Source: Paenibacillus_E violae
Lineage (GTDB): Bacteria; Bacillota; Bacilli; Paenibacillales; NBRC-103111
Assembly: GCF_032461945.1 (NCBI RefSeq)
Contig: NZ_JAWCUD010000009.1
Span: 186,001 to 250,000 of the forward strand
DNA: 64,000 bases
Direction: 5' to 3'
Shown: one piece after another, positions 25,666-33,677 of the stretch
How the letters are laid out: each line of letters starts with the position of its first letter
Position numbering within the stretch: position 1 is the stretch's first letter
Notes under the pieces: model-generated
Seen by the model: only the letters and a program-made list of their open reading frames with translations
What the model was told of the DNA's origin: nothing
Database searches by the model: none
Translations under genes and position numbers: made by a program

Positions 25666-26805
25666 ATGCCACAATCAATCGAACTAATTGCAACTTGCCC
25701 AATGGGACTTGAAGCTATCGTTGCGCGCGAAGTCCGCGACCTCGGTTATACAGAGGTTACCGTTGAGAACGGCCGCGTACGCTTTATGGGAGACGAGCTG
25801 GCCATCTGCCGAGCCAATCTATGGTTACGGACAGCAGACCGGATTCTCGTGCTTATGGGCCAGTTTAAAGCTCTGACCTTTGATGAGCTTTTTGAAGGCA
25901 CAAAAGCGCTCGCTTGGCCCGACTGGATTCCGAACGATGCCGAATTCCCTGTGCAAGGGCGTTCCCATAAGTCACAGCTTTCCAGCGTCCCTGCCTGCCA
26001 AGGCATCGTAAAAAAAGCCGTCGTTGAAAAGCTGAAACTTCAATACGGCACCGAATGGTTCCCCGAGAACGGAGCACGTTACGTGATTGAAGTGGCGCTC
26101 CTGAACGATATCGCGACACTCACGATCGACACCACAGGCCCAAGCTTGCATAAGCGCGGATATCGCAAGCTCGTGACCGAAGCGCCGCTGAAGGAGACCA
26201 TGGCCGCTGCCATGATCCTGCTCAGCCGCTGGAGCGTCGATCGGCCGCTCTACGACCCGTTCTGCGGGTCGGGAACCATCCCGATCGAGGCCGCTATGAT
26301 CGGCTGGAATATCGCGCCAGGCCTGCGGCGCAGCTTCCCCAGCGAGGCGTGGGGCAATGTGCCGCGCAAGCTCTGGGACAAAGCGCGCGACGAAGCGTTC
26401 GACGCGGTTCGCGATAATGTGCCGCTGCACATCATCGGCAGCGATATTGATCCGTCTGCCATCGCAGTGGCAGAGGCCGCCGCGAAGTCGGCCGGGCTGA
26501 CGAAACAGTTCCAGCTTCGCGTGGAACCGGTAGCCAAAGCCCGCCCGCGCGGCGACTATGGCTGTTTGATCACCAATCCGCCTTATGGAGAGCGGCTTGG
26601 TGAAGCCAAGGATGTCGAGGTCGCGCTGCGCGAACTCGGGGCACTTACAGCTCCAATGCCTTCATGGAGCATGTTTATTCTCAGCCCAAGCACACAGCTC
26701 GAGCACTATATGAACCGCCGCGCTGATAAGAAGCGCAAGTTGTTTAACGGACGGATTGAGTGCAACCTTTATCAATATCTTGGGCCATTTCCTCCGCGTA
26801 GGTAG
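25666..26805 (+). CDS. ypsC: class I SAM-dependent rRNA methyltransferase (RlmL/YpsC type)
   Basis: A 379-residue protein with an N-terminal ferredoxin-like plus THUMP region (about 1-160) and a C-terminal methyltransferase domain (about 165-375) with LYDPFCGSGTIPIEAAMI and the catalytic NPPYGERLG. This is the YpsC/RlmL N2-guanine 23S rRNA methyltransferase architecture. ATG 25666 follows GAAGGAATC. Its final codons (NLYQYLGPFPPRR) recur twice downstream at about 28.3 and 28.9 kb. The segment around 26160-26560 is clearly more GC-rich than the rest of the gene. Confidence 0.9.
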   Translation: MPQSIELIATCPMGLEAIVAREVRDLGYTEVTVENGRVRFMGDELAICRANLWLRTADRILVLMGQFKALTFDELFEGTKALAWPDWIPNDAEFPVQGRSHKSQLSSVPACQGIVKKAVVEKLKLQYGTEWFPENGARYVIEVALLNDIATLTIDTTGPSLHKRGYRKLVTEAPLKETMAAAMILLSRWSVDRPLYDPFCGSGTIPIEAAMIGWNIAPGLRRSFPSEAWGNVPRKLWDKARDEAFDAVRDNVPLHIIGSDIDPSAIAVAEAAAKSAGLTKQFQLRVEPVAKARPRGDYGCLITNPPYGERLGEAKDVEVALRELGALTAPMPSWSMFILSPSTQLEHYMNRRADKKRKLFNGRIECNLYQYLGPFPPRR

Positions 26806-26807
26806 GA
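26764..26807 (+). repeat. direct repeat copy 1: 3' end of the ypsC-type gene
   Basis: The end of the gene, coding LYQYLGPFPPRR and the stop TAG, is the in-place copy of a repeat found again at 28322-28376 and 28899-28952. A hairpin follows each copy. Confidence 0.75.
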
Positions 26808-26822
26808 CAAGTATTTTTTGCA

Positions 26823-26873
26823 AAAATAGCGGCAAGCAAAGACTTATAGAAGTCAGAGCTGCCGCTGTTTTTC
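26823..26873. terminator. bidirectional terminator after ypsC
   Basis: AGCGGCA (26828-26834) pairs with TGCCGCT (26860-26866), with inner GACTT/AAGTC and T runs on both strands. Confidence 0.85.
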
Positions 26874-26900
26874 AAATCTTATATATGATTCCTTGTAAAT

Positions 26901-28079
26901 CTAATTCAATATCTCTACGCGAATCTGATAATCATTCGAATAACTGAAACGATACGATTTATTTCCGCAAACAAATGTATGAACACTCGAACGGTCGAAG
27001 TCCGTTAGTTCTTCACTTTTCTGCAACTTGCCGCCTGCTTCTTGAACTAGATCGAAAATGCCTCGAAGTGATGCTTTCATCCCATGCGACAAATCCTTAA
27101 ACACTCTGCCATCAATATCATCTGCAGTCACTTTTTTAAAGTTGACCTGATTATATTTTTTCAGTATGTCAACAACTTGTTCCTTTTCAGATGTCGGGCA
27201 TACCTTATCCTCATCACCATGAAATATATAGTATGTTGTATCCGACGTGATGCGGTGTGCTTCTTCCAACAGACTACGAATCGCGCGACAGCTGTCCGAG
27301 AAATAATTCGGATCGAGCTCATCTGAAAGCGTCCAAGGTTCATCTGCAATAGCTTGAATCGTTACTCCATCATGCCGGTAAACCAATGGTCCCAGCCTGT
27401 AATCCTTTGTGCAGATGTCAACCACACTCGCCCGCGAAAAACCCGAATTATCGATAATCGCCGAGAATGTGTGAGGGGCAAACTTTCCAAGTAATAAGGC
27501 GATATATCCCCCATATGACGATCCATAGGCGATGATACGGCGCCGATTGATCGTGTGCTTTTTCAAAATATCGCCGAGCACCGACAAATAGTCGAGTGCC
27601 GGAAGAAAGCCGAACGACTGATATTCCCCTTTTAAATGATACGACAAGAGCATGTACGGTGAGCTATGCCCGAACAAATACTGAATGCCCCGCTTCTTCA
27701 GGTGAAACGCCAAAATGTCCAAGCAATCGTCTTGCAGCGATCCGTCGTTATTCAGGAAATCCGTCCATGGGATACCATATAACGAACTCAGCGTTGCAAA
27801 ATATGTGTTATCAAATTTGACTGACTTAATCTCATTGTCTACTCCCCAGTAATGAACGCCGGCCACAATGCAGTTGCTCTTATTCGCCAGGTATGGCCGC
27901 AACTTATTGGCCTGATATTCAGATGATGGAGTATCGCCAAACGGCGTAATAAAGAGGATCAATCCGGTTTCTTCGTTAACCCCTGCTTCGGGGAACGTAA
28001 GCTGATATTCCACGAGTGAGCGCCTGTAGCCGAGCTCCACATCAGGATGAGGTCTTACATAAAACGTATTACTTAACAT
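26901..28079 (-). CDS. DUF2920-like alpha/beta-hydrolase-fold protein
   Basis: A 392-residue soluble protein resembling the DUF2920 family. A nucleophile elbow AYGSSYGGYIALLLGKF fits GxSxG of an alpha/beta hydrolase. YYIFHGDEDKVCP would carry the acid and KDLSHGMKASL the catalytic His. ATG 28079 is chosen because TGGAGG lies 5 bases upstream. It is transcribed against ypsC and lies between two copies of the ypsC 3' end, so it looks like inserted cargo. Known DUF2920 genes occur near flagellin-modification or surface-carbohydrate loci; no such neighbours occur here. Substrate unknown. Confidence 0.75.
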   Translation of the reverse strand: MLSNTFYVRPHPDVELGYRRSLVEYQLTFPEAGVNEETGLILFITPFGDTPSSEYQANKLRPYLANKSNCIVAGVHYWGVDNEIKSVKFDNTYFATLSSLYGIPWTDFLNNDGSLQDDCLDILAFHLKKRGIQYLFGHSSPYMLLSYHLKGEYQSFGFLPALDYLSVLGDILKKHTINRRRIIAYGSSYGGYIALLLGKFAPHTFSAIIDNSGFSRASVVDICTKDYRLGPLVYRHDGVTIQAIADEPWTLSDELDPNYFSDSCRAIRSLLEEAHRITSDTTYYIFHGDEDKVCPTSEKEQVVDILKKYNQVNFKKVTADDIDGRVFKDLSHGMKASLRGIFDLVQEAGGKLQKSEELTDFDRSSVHTFVCGNKSYRFSYSNDYQIRVEILN

Positions 28080-28321
28080 TCGTTCCTCCATTGCTTCACG
28101 CATCTGAAATTATTAAGAAACACTTATCAAACTAGGTATGAATTCAAATAACTACAACTTATGTATACTTCACGCTTTCATTCCAATCATCCAATCTCTT
28201 CCATCCCCTTCCAAGTCTAACACACCTTAGAATAGACTTAAACAGATTTCTACAAAAATCATCATTTTTCGTGTTTATTCTTACAAATTAGACGAGGAGG
28301 ATAAGTAATAAACATCAATAT

Positions 28322-28376
28322 ATAACCTGTCATCCTGTATCAGTATCTTGGGCCTTTTCCTCTACGTAGGTAGGAT
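28322..28376 (+). repeat. direct repeat copy 2: displaced ypsC 3' end
   Basis: In the ypsC frame this reads LYQYLGPFPLRR followed by TAG. It differs from copy 1 mostly at synonymous positions, and no coding sequence precedes it. It shares the leader ATAACCTGTCATCCTG with copy 3. It is part of the gene-free stretch 28080-28449; the remainder of that stretch is AT-rich with no gene seen. Confidence 0.75.
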
Positions 28377-28378
28377 CC

Positions 28379-28438
28379 AAATCAAACAGCGGCGCTGTGA
28401 CTTAGATTTAAAGTCATAGTCGCGCCGCTGTTCGATTT
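28379..28438. terminator. long hairpin after repeat copy 2
   Basis: AAATC-AACAGCGGCGC pairs with GCGCCGCTGTT-GATTT, with inner TGACTT/AAGTCA. It occupies the same position relative to the repeat as the ypsC terminator and can serve both flanking genes. Confidence 0.8.
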
Positions 28439-28449
28439 GAACTAATGAT

Positions 28450-28791
28450 TCATTTGAGTCTCTCTTCTTTTGGGGTGGAGTCAATGAAAAAGTTATCATT
28501 TAAAGTTGAGATAACTGCTTTAAACAATTTCTGTTGTAATTCTAATATTTGCGTTGAATCATGTATAAAGCTAAATTGCTTACTTACCTCGAAGTATAAA
28601 TAAAAAAGTTTATAAGAGAGGCTCCGAGAAATAACGTTTTGACCACTCAATAAATCTTTTGTTTTTTCTAAATATATAAACAGTTCTAAAAAGTCATCAA
28701 ACAATATTTCTTTTTTTGCTCTTAGTGGAGGAAGAACTTTCAACATTTTTTCTCCTATTAATTCCTCCAAAATTTCTAGCTGCTCACTCAA
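28450..28791 (-). CDS. orphan AT-rich protein, 113 aa
   Basis: A small, Leu/Phe/Lys-rich, helical protein without membrane segment or known motif. TTG 28791 is the start, with GGGGAGGG about 6 bases upstream. Its codons are far more AT-rich than those of the neighbours, a sign of recent acquisition. It lies between repeat copies 2 and 3 and is transcribed against ypsC, like the DUF2920-type gene. No function can be proposed. Confidence 0.6.
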   Translation of the reverse strand: MSEQLEILEELIGEKMLKVLPPLRAKKEILFDDFLELFIYLEKTKDLLSGQNVISRSLSYKLFYLYFEVSKQFSFIHDSTQILELQQKLFKAVISTLNDNFFIDSTPKEERLK

Positions 28792-28898
28792 ATAATACCC
28801 TCCCCAATGTAGATTTATATTTAAAACTAAAACATACTGAACAACTTATTCAAGGAAATTTTATAGTTTTCCTGCACATTAATACAAATCGAGAGTAC

Positions 28899-28952
28899 AT
28901 AACCTGTCATCCTGTATCAATATCTTGGCCCTTTTCCTCCGCGTAGACAGGA
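28899..28952 (+). repeat. direct repeat copy 3: displaced ypsC 3' end
   Basis: Reads LYQYLGPFPPRR in the ypsC frame, but the stop TAG has become CAG. About seven differences from copy 2 in 55 bases, counted by eye. It marks the right border of the second inserted gene. Confidence 0.7.
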
Positions 28953-28970
28953 ACGTAGGCAGCACGAAAA

Positions 28971-29008
28971 AGAGGCAGCTGAGACTTTACGTCTTAGCTG
29001 CCTTTGTT
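28971..29008 (+). terminator. hairpin after repeat copy 3
   Basis: AGGCAGCT-AGAC (28973-28985) pairs with GTCT-AGCTGCCT (28991-29003), then TTTGTTTA. It has the same position and similar inner sequence as the hairpins after copies 1 and 2. Confidence 0.75.
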
Positions 29009-29081
29009 TATAGATGGCTCTTATGTGTACTCCAGAAACCCGTGTTAAAGTCAAAGTTCGAGCTGTCCCGCCAGCACTTAC

Positions 29082-29268
29082 GCTAACGGACACAGGAGCC
29101 TTTATTCGGCGTGAAATCGCCGATTTAGATTTCTAACGGACCCCAGCGCTGCTATTTGCCTATTTTGCAGGCAATTTGGCCGCATGATGGGCAAATAAGA
29201 GCGCTGATGTCCGTTAGGCGCGAAATCATAGGAATATCAGCGCAATAACGGCGCTGGTGTCCGTTAGC
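29082..29268. repeat. nested palindromic intergenic element, copy A
   Basis: Left arms CTAACGGACAC (about 29083) and CTAACGGAC (about 29133) face right arms GTCCGTTAG (about 29209) and GTGTCCGTTAG (about 29257). The inner pair extends into CAGCGCT..TATTTGCC against GGGCAAATA..AGCGCTG, a very long stem. A second copy with the same order and spacing lies at 59164-59373. No gene is seen in 28792-29350; this element, repeat copy 3 and two terminators account for it. Confidence 0.75.
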
Positions 29269-29305
29269 TCAGTTTACATGGAGTAGTAACGCAACGCACG
29301 AAATG

Positions 29306-29347
29306 AACAGAGGGAGTTGAGACCTTTAGATTTCAGCTCCCTCTGTC
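29306..29347 (-). terminator. terminator of the minus-strand phosphoesterase
   Basis: CAGAGGGAG-TGA pairs with TCA-CTCCCTCTG (29333-29345), just past the stop at 29351. Confidence 0.7.
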
Positions 29348-29350
29348 ATT

Positions 29351-30112
29351 TTATAAATAATGCATGGTTACTTCGCTTCTGACAAACAATCTGGCATTGA
29401 CTCCTGTTTGCCCAATACCTTTAGATATGTAGTAAGCCCCATATTGATGTTTATGTAATCCCTTGTAAATCCCCATTCTAGGCAGCTTACCTGCGTTTTT
29501 GATATGAAAGAAAAATGGAATATTAAATTGTTTACCATGGAGATGTCCAGCCATTAAATAGTCATAGCTTTTATTTAAATGGAGGACTACATTAGGATCG
29601 TGGGTAATAATGAGTTTCGTTCTGCGATCATCAACAGCTCGAAAAGCAGCCTCAATGTCACTTTTACCAGAATCGAAATCATCAATACCAATTAGTTCAA
29701 ATCGTTCTAAATGAATCGACTCATTCCTTAACAAATGAAGCCCATTTTTTCTTAAAAGCTTGATAAGATCTTTGACATTTTTCTGCTGATAATCATGGTT
29801 TCCAAGAACGCAATAAATGGGCACGTTACAAATCGCCATTGCTCTTAGGTACTCTTCTAGTCTAGGAAGCATTTTTCGGTATTTGGTAAAATCACCCGTA
29901 ATAAATATATAATCCGGTTTTTCATCATTAATGATAGCGGCTATTCTGGAGGGACTAATTCTTAATCTTTCAACATGCATGTCACTTATTTGCAGGATTC
30001 TCAAATTTAGATTAAGAGGATAACTTATCCGCTCAATTTTTAGCCATTGCGTCGGCAAGATAAAGATGAAATAGCAAATAAATAGAACTAAAACTAGGTA
30101 GAGGCAGTACAT
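29351..30112 (-). CDS. membrane-anchored metallophosphoesterase (YkuE-like)
   Basis: A 253-residue protein with an N-terminal membrane segment (about 3-20) and a calcineurin-like domain: QISDMHVERL, FITGDFTKY, VLGNHDYQQ, LIITHDPNV and MAGHLHGKQF form the full metal-binding set. ATG 30112 is chosen from AAGGAT 6-7 bases upstream; an ATG at 30163 lacks such a site. YkuE-type enzymes act outside the membrane, some on lipid-linked substrates. The catalytic set is complete, so it is likely active. Confidence 0.85.
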   Translation of the reverse strand: MYCLYLVLVLFICYFIFILPTQWLKIERISYPLNLNLRILQISDMHVERLRISPSRIAAIINDEKPDYIFITGDFTKYRKMLPRLEEYLRAMAICNVPIYCVLGNHDYQQKNVKDLIKLLRKNGLHLLRNESIHLERFELIGIDDFDSGKSDIEAAFRAVDDRRTKLIITHDPNVVLHLNKSYDYLMAGHLHGKQFNIPFFFHIKNAGKLPRMGIYKGLHKHQYGAYYISKGIGQTGVNARLFVRSEVTMHYL

Positions 30113-30441
30113 TAAATATCCTTCCAAGCGCATCCTCCTCACCAAAATTGGGACCTCATACAACAGGGGTCGTTAAGTTTTATATGCTAAATTTTATTAT
30201 AAAGTTATTACATTAATGCCACATGAGTATAAGAGTTCAATTTTGTTGTCTGATTTTACTTCCTTCATCTACTTTCGATCTCTTCTATTAGACGAACTAA
30301 CCATACAGTTCGTTTATCCCCCTCAGTTTTTCATGTCCAAGGCTGTTAATGGAAAGAGGAAAATGTAACAATATGTTGAATATACATTATTCATAAAGTG
30401 GAATCTCCGCTTTTAAATCATTGAAAACGAGGAAGATAACC
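30113..30441. other. gene-free intergenic stretch
   Basis: AT-rich DNA between divergent genes. The only structure noticed is a short inverted repeat ACGAACT/AGTTCGT near 30294-30315, which could be an operator or weak hairpin. It must hold the promoters of both flanking genes, but none is convincing by eye. Confidence 0.4.
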
Positions 30442-31950
30442 GTGTTTCATCAAAAAATCGCAAAGCTTCTAACACTAAGCATCAGCTGTATTTTTCTATC
30501 TATTCAACCTGCTTTTGCACAAGACTCATCAGCTACTAAGTATCAGCATGAGCTAAAGCTTAAACTGAATGAGCAAATTGTTACCGTTAATGGTCAAACT
30601 CAAACACTGCCAGTCCCGCCTATTTTAATGAACAGCGTGACCATGGTGCCGCTTCGTTTTATTGCTGAGACTCTGGGAGTTACTGTCCAATGGGATGACG
30701 CTGCACGGATCATTACACTGACTACAGCCAAAACCAAGATATCTCTCGCAATCGACAGTAAAGATGCCGTGATTAACGGTGCTTCTACTTCATTGGAGCA
30801 GCCTGCTACAATACTCAATGATACGACTATGGTCCCTCTCCGCTTTATTGCTGAAAATATGGATCAGACTGTTTCGTTCGATGGTACAACGCAAATGATT
30901 ACAATCACTAATAATCTCATTCAACCTGCACCTGTAAATGAAAAACGAGACAAGCCAACTGTAGATAATTTATCGATAGAACGACCAATTACAGAAAGAA
31001 GTAATGTAAAAATATACGATGTTATTTCAGACTCGAGCAGCAATGTATATATGATAGATTATGACGTCAAAAGCCAATCCTACCCTTACGGGATTTTATC
31101 CTATAATCAAAATAATGACGATGGAAAAAATATACAGCACACAACCTTTATAGATAGTAAATTTGACGTGCAGTATAAAGATTCAAAAGGTGCTGTGCAA
31201 CGTGTATCATATCAAAATATCACACCTAAAAAACTGTATTACGATAGTTTAACTGACAAATTGTATTTGATGGCACATGCTGCGAGACCCTTTGTCGAAG
31301 AAGCTGTGATTATTTATGAGATACTCCCAGAAGTTAAAATGGTAACTTTTAATTTAGAAAGTTCCATGAATGAAGAAAACAATTTTATCTCGTTTTTAGA
31401 TCAAGATCACTTTTACTACAGCAATGTATTTTTGGGGAAAGTATTCGACTTTCAGGTACCGAACGAGAGTAAAGTAATTGGACTCCTACCTGATAAGAAG
31501 GCAAGTTACGTTTCTTTAAACACAGACGGGAAAATGTATCTCCTTGATAAAACGAATAAAAAAATCAGCAAGGTTAACTTGGACGGCACTATTACTGAGG
31601 TAGCGAGTGTTAATTTGGATCAAATAACAGGAGCCTCATCGAGGAATGGATATTTCTACATTTCAGATACTACTAAGGTTTATCAAGTTGATGTTGCTGG
31701 TAAAATGGATGAGTACACTAATGTTGCTCTTTTGACCTATAACAAGGGTTTATATGATCCGAAAACACAAACCTATGAGCAGCCCGCCGAAAATGATAAA
31801 ATCATTGATGGTAAATCCATTACCGATCAAGTTAATGGTCCTGGCGCTTTAAGCTTCAAGGGCAGTTTCCTTTTTACTATCGATCATCATGGTAACATCG
31901 TGATTTATGACAGCCTAAACGGAATTATACGACGCATCAACGTTTACTAG
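30442..31950 (+). CDS. secreted protein with copper-amine-oxidase N-terminal (stalk) domain
   Basis: About 502 residues. The signal peptide is about 1-26 (IAKLLTLSISCIFLSIQPAFAQ region, cut after AFA). Two stalk-domain repeats follow, with PPILMNSVTMVPLRFIAETLGVTVQWD and ILNDTTMVPLRFIAENM (about 60-165); these are shared by Paenibacillus cell-surface proteins. The remaining 320 residues form repeated beta-strand pairs (SYVSLNTDGKMYLLDKTNKKISKVNLDG) that suggest a propeller. GTG 30442 with GAGGAAG 6 bases upstream is preferred over TTG 30421. Exported; function unknown, perhaps envelope binding or sensing. Confidence 0.82.
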   Translation: MFHQKIAKLLTLSISCIFLSIQPAFAQDSSATKYQHELKLKLNEQIVTVNGQTQTLPVPPILMNSVTMVPLRFIAETLGVTVQWDDAARIITLTTAKTKISLAIDSKDAVINGASTSLEQPATILNDTTMVPLRFIAENMDQTVSFDGTTQMITITNNLIQPAPVNEKRDKPTVDNLSIERPITERSNVKIYDVISDSSSNVYMIDYDVKSQSYPYGILSYNQNNDDGKNIQHTTFIDSKFDVQYKDSKGAVQRVSYQNITPKKLYYDSLTDKLYLMAHAARPFVEEAVIIYEILPEVKMVTFNLESSMNEENNFISFLDQDHFYYSNVFLGKVFDFQVPNESKVIGLLPDKKASYVSLNTDGKMYLLDKTNKKISKVNLDGTITEVASVNLDQITGASSRNGYFYISDTTKVYQVDVAGKMDEYTNVALLTYNKGLYDPKTQTYEQPAENDKIIDGKSITDQVNGPGALSFKGSFLFTIDHHGNIVIYDSLNGIIRRINVY

Positions 31951-31975
31951 TTTTATACCACCAATAGCCAACAAA

Positions 31976-32034
31976 AAAAATCCCCCAACCGCTAATCCGA
32001 CCCTGTTCAGTCGAGCGTTTGAGGGATTTATTTT
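31976..32034. terminator. bidirectional terminator
   Basis: The AAATCCC-CAA-CGCT arm (31978-31993) pairs with AGCG-TTG-GGGATTT (32015-32030), with an A run on the left and a T run on the right. It overlaps the stop of the small minus-strand gene. Confidence 0.8.
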
Positions 32035-32156
32035 TTCATCAATAGCCATATGATTATGGCCCAAAGCGGAATAGACAGCAGAATACTCCATAGGCATCCT
32101 ATTGCAAATCCTAATTTTGTTTTTTGCTCATTTTTTGATAAATCATCGTTCGGCAT
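32028..32156 (-). CDS. small membrane protein, 42 aa
   Basis: An open frame of 42 residues starts at ATG 32156 inside the last codons of the VOC-family gene (overlap 14 bp) and ends at 32028. It has a polar N-terminus (MPNDDLSKNEQKTK) and one membrane helix (about 15-40) ending in LLMKK. GGTGGAAC lies just before the ATG. The overlap, the single clean helix and the terminator directly after the stop make it a credible gene. Function unknown. Confidence 0.6.
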   Translation of the reverse strand: MPNDDLSKNEQKTKLGFAIGCLWSILLSIPLWAIIIWLLMKK

Positions 32157-32541
32157 GTTCCACCAACTCTAACGGGAGTCCATCTGGGTCTGCAAAAAAC
32201 GTATACCGATCACCTGTTATGGGATCAATTCGTACCGGTTCAACCGCAATTCCCTTGCTCTCTAGTTCCTTGACGCTTTCGTCCATATTTCCAACTACAA
32301 ATGCCAAGTGTCGAAGTCCTCGCGCTTCCGGTCTATCCACTCTTAAGGGTGGATTAGGGAACGAAAACAACTCAATCTGCTGCTCTGTTTCTCCTATGCG
32401 CAAATCCAGCTTGTAGGAATCACGTTCTGCCCGGTACAACTCATTTACGATCGTCATTCCTAGTAAATCAACATAGAAATGCTTCGACTTTTCGTAATTC
32501 GAGCTAATAATGGCCACATGATGAATGCGATCGATTTTCAC
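32143..32541 (-). CDS. VOC family protein (glyoxalase-like, YaeR/GloA2 type)
   Basis: About 132 residues forming a single vicinal-oxygen-chelate domain: IHHVAIISSNYEKSKHFYVDLLG at the N-terminus, GLRHLAFVV in the middle, and FFADPDGLPLELVEH at the end provide the metal ligands His, Glu, His and Glu. GTG 32541 is favoured because GGGAGG lies 7 bases upstream; ATG codons at 32547 and 32562 are alternatives. Family members isomerise or detoxify small aldehydes or act on unknown ligands. Confidence 0.85.
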   Translation of the reverse strand: MKIDRIHHVAIISSNYEKSKHFYVDLLGMTIVNELYRAERDSYKLDLRIGETEQQIELFSFPNPPLRVDRPEARGLRHLAFVVGNMDESVKELESKGIAVEPVRIDPITGDRYTFFADPDGLPLELVEHAER

Positions 32542-32611
32542 TAACATGCCTCCCGACTCCATAAATAAACCGCATTCCGGGAATTACCCATCCTGCGGCT
32601 CGATTCTTATT

Positions 32612-33526
32612 TTATCCGTCTGCTCTCATCGTTTCAACAATTTTCTTCAAAATATTCTCTGCTTGCGCATATTCTACCTGACACGTACCTGCTGCGTGGT
32701 GACCGCCTCCACCATTTTGGAGCATCAAAGTCCCGATGTTCGTTTGAGAGGTGCGGTTCACAATGCTGTGTCCACAAGCAAATACACAATTTTGTTTGTT
32801 ACGTCCGTCCACGATCCAAATGGATACATTCTGCTCTGGATAAAGCGCGTAAACCATGAAACGGTTACCAGGATAGATGGTTTCCACATCACGAAGATCC
32901 GTAATGATCACATTTCTTTCTGTATATGTATGCTTTGCAAGCATTTCACGGTATAGAGCATCCAATTCATAATACCGTTCAACCCGCTCCTTAACGTCCG
33001 GAAGCTCCATAATTTGATCGACCGTCATCACTGCACAGTGATCCACAAGCTCTTCCATTAGTTGATAATTGCTAATTCGATAGTCCCGGTAGCGTCCTAA
33101 ACCCGTACGGGCATCCATGATGAACGATAATAAATCCCAACCCGTTGGATTCAAAATATCTTCTTTACTGAATTGTGCAGCATCCGCTTTATCTACGCCT
33201 TGCATAATATCGTCAATATCACCAAAGGTTTCTTGCCCACCATAATAATCATATACGACGCGTGCTGCGCTTGGTGCAATACGGGTTTCCCCTTTGAAAG
33301 CTACTTTCTCACCCATCCGCTCAAGTTCACTGGAATGATGGTCAAACCATAATCCGCAACCTGCAACATAAGGCACATTCGCCAAAATATCGTTCTCGGT
33401 AACCTCGATCAGACCATCCTGCATATCTTTGGGATGAACGAATTTCATTTCATCGACCATGTTTAGCTTTTTGAAAAGCATTGCGCATACTAAACCGTCA
33501 AAATCCGAACGCGTAATTAATCGCAT
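32612..33526 (-). CDS. DHH-family phosphoesterase
   Basis: A 304-residue protein. TRSDFDGLVCAML (DFDG in place of DHDAD), WFDHHSSELERMG (DHH motif) and a C-terminal DHHA1-type GGGGHHAAGTCQV are visible. DHH enzymes hydrolyse nano-RNA, cyclic dinucleotide products, pAp or polyphosphate with Mn2+; this branch is usually called exopolyphosphatase-like without firm proof. The start ATG 33526 follows AGGGGGA. It is monocistronic. Confidence 0.85.
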   Translation of the reverse strand: MRLITRSDFDGLVCAMLFKKLNMVDEMKFVHPKDMQDGLIEVTENDILANVPYVAGCGLWFDHHSSELERMGEKVAFKGETRIAPSAARVVYDYYGGQETFGDIDDIMQGVDKADAAQFSKEDILNPTGWDLLSFIMDARTGLGRYRDYRISNYQLMEELVDHCAVMTVDQIMELPDVKERVERYYELDALYREMLAKHTYTERNVIITDLRDVETIYPGNRFMVYALYPEQNVSIWIVDGRNKQNCVFACGHSIVNRTSQTNIGTLMLQNGGGGHHAAGTCQVEYAQAENILKKIVETMRADG

Positions 33527-33637
33527 AGCGCAAATCCCCCTACGAAGTTAGTACTTAAGAACTATGTATGAATATGTGTATCATTATATCAGTACCTGTC
33601 GATTTGTGACAATCATTTTGTCATTAGAGCTTTTGGG

Positions 33638-33677
33638 ATAAAAAAAAACAGTTCGCCTATATGGGCTGAACCGTTCT
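33638..33677 (-). terminator. terminator of the c-di-GMP riboswitch gene
   Basis: On the minus strand AAC-GTTC-GCC pairs with GGC-GAAC-GTT around a CATATA loop, followed by nine T. It overlaps the last codons of the 99-residue gene. Confidence 0.8.

Noticed and set aside
26901..28952. Classical integrative element or prophage remnant
   Set aside because: No integrase, excisionase or phage gene is present; only repeats and two small cargo genes are seen.
31915..32097. 60-codon minus-strand frame over the end of the stalk-domain gene
   Set aside because: It overlaps a terminator and a better-supported 42-residue frame; no ribosome binding site.
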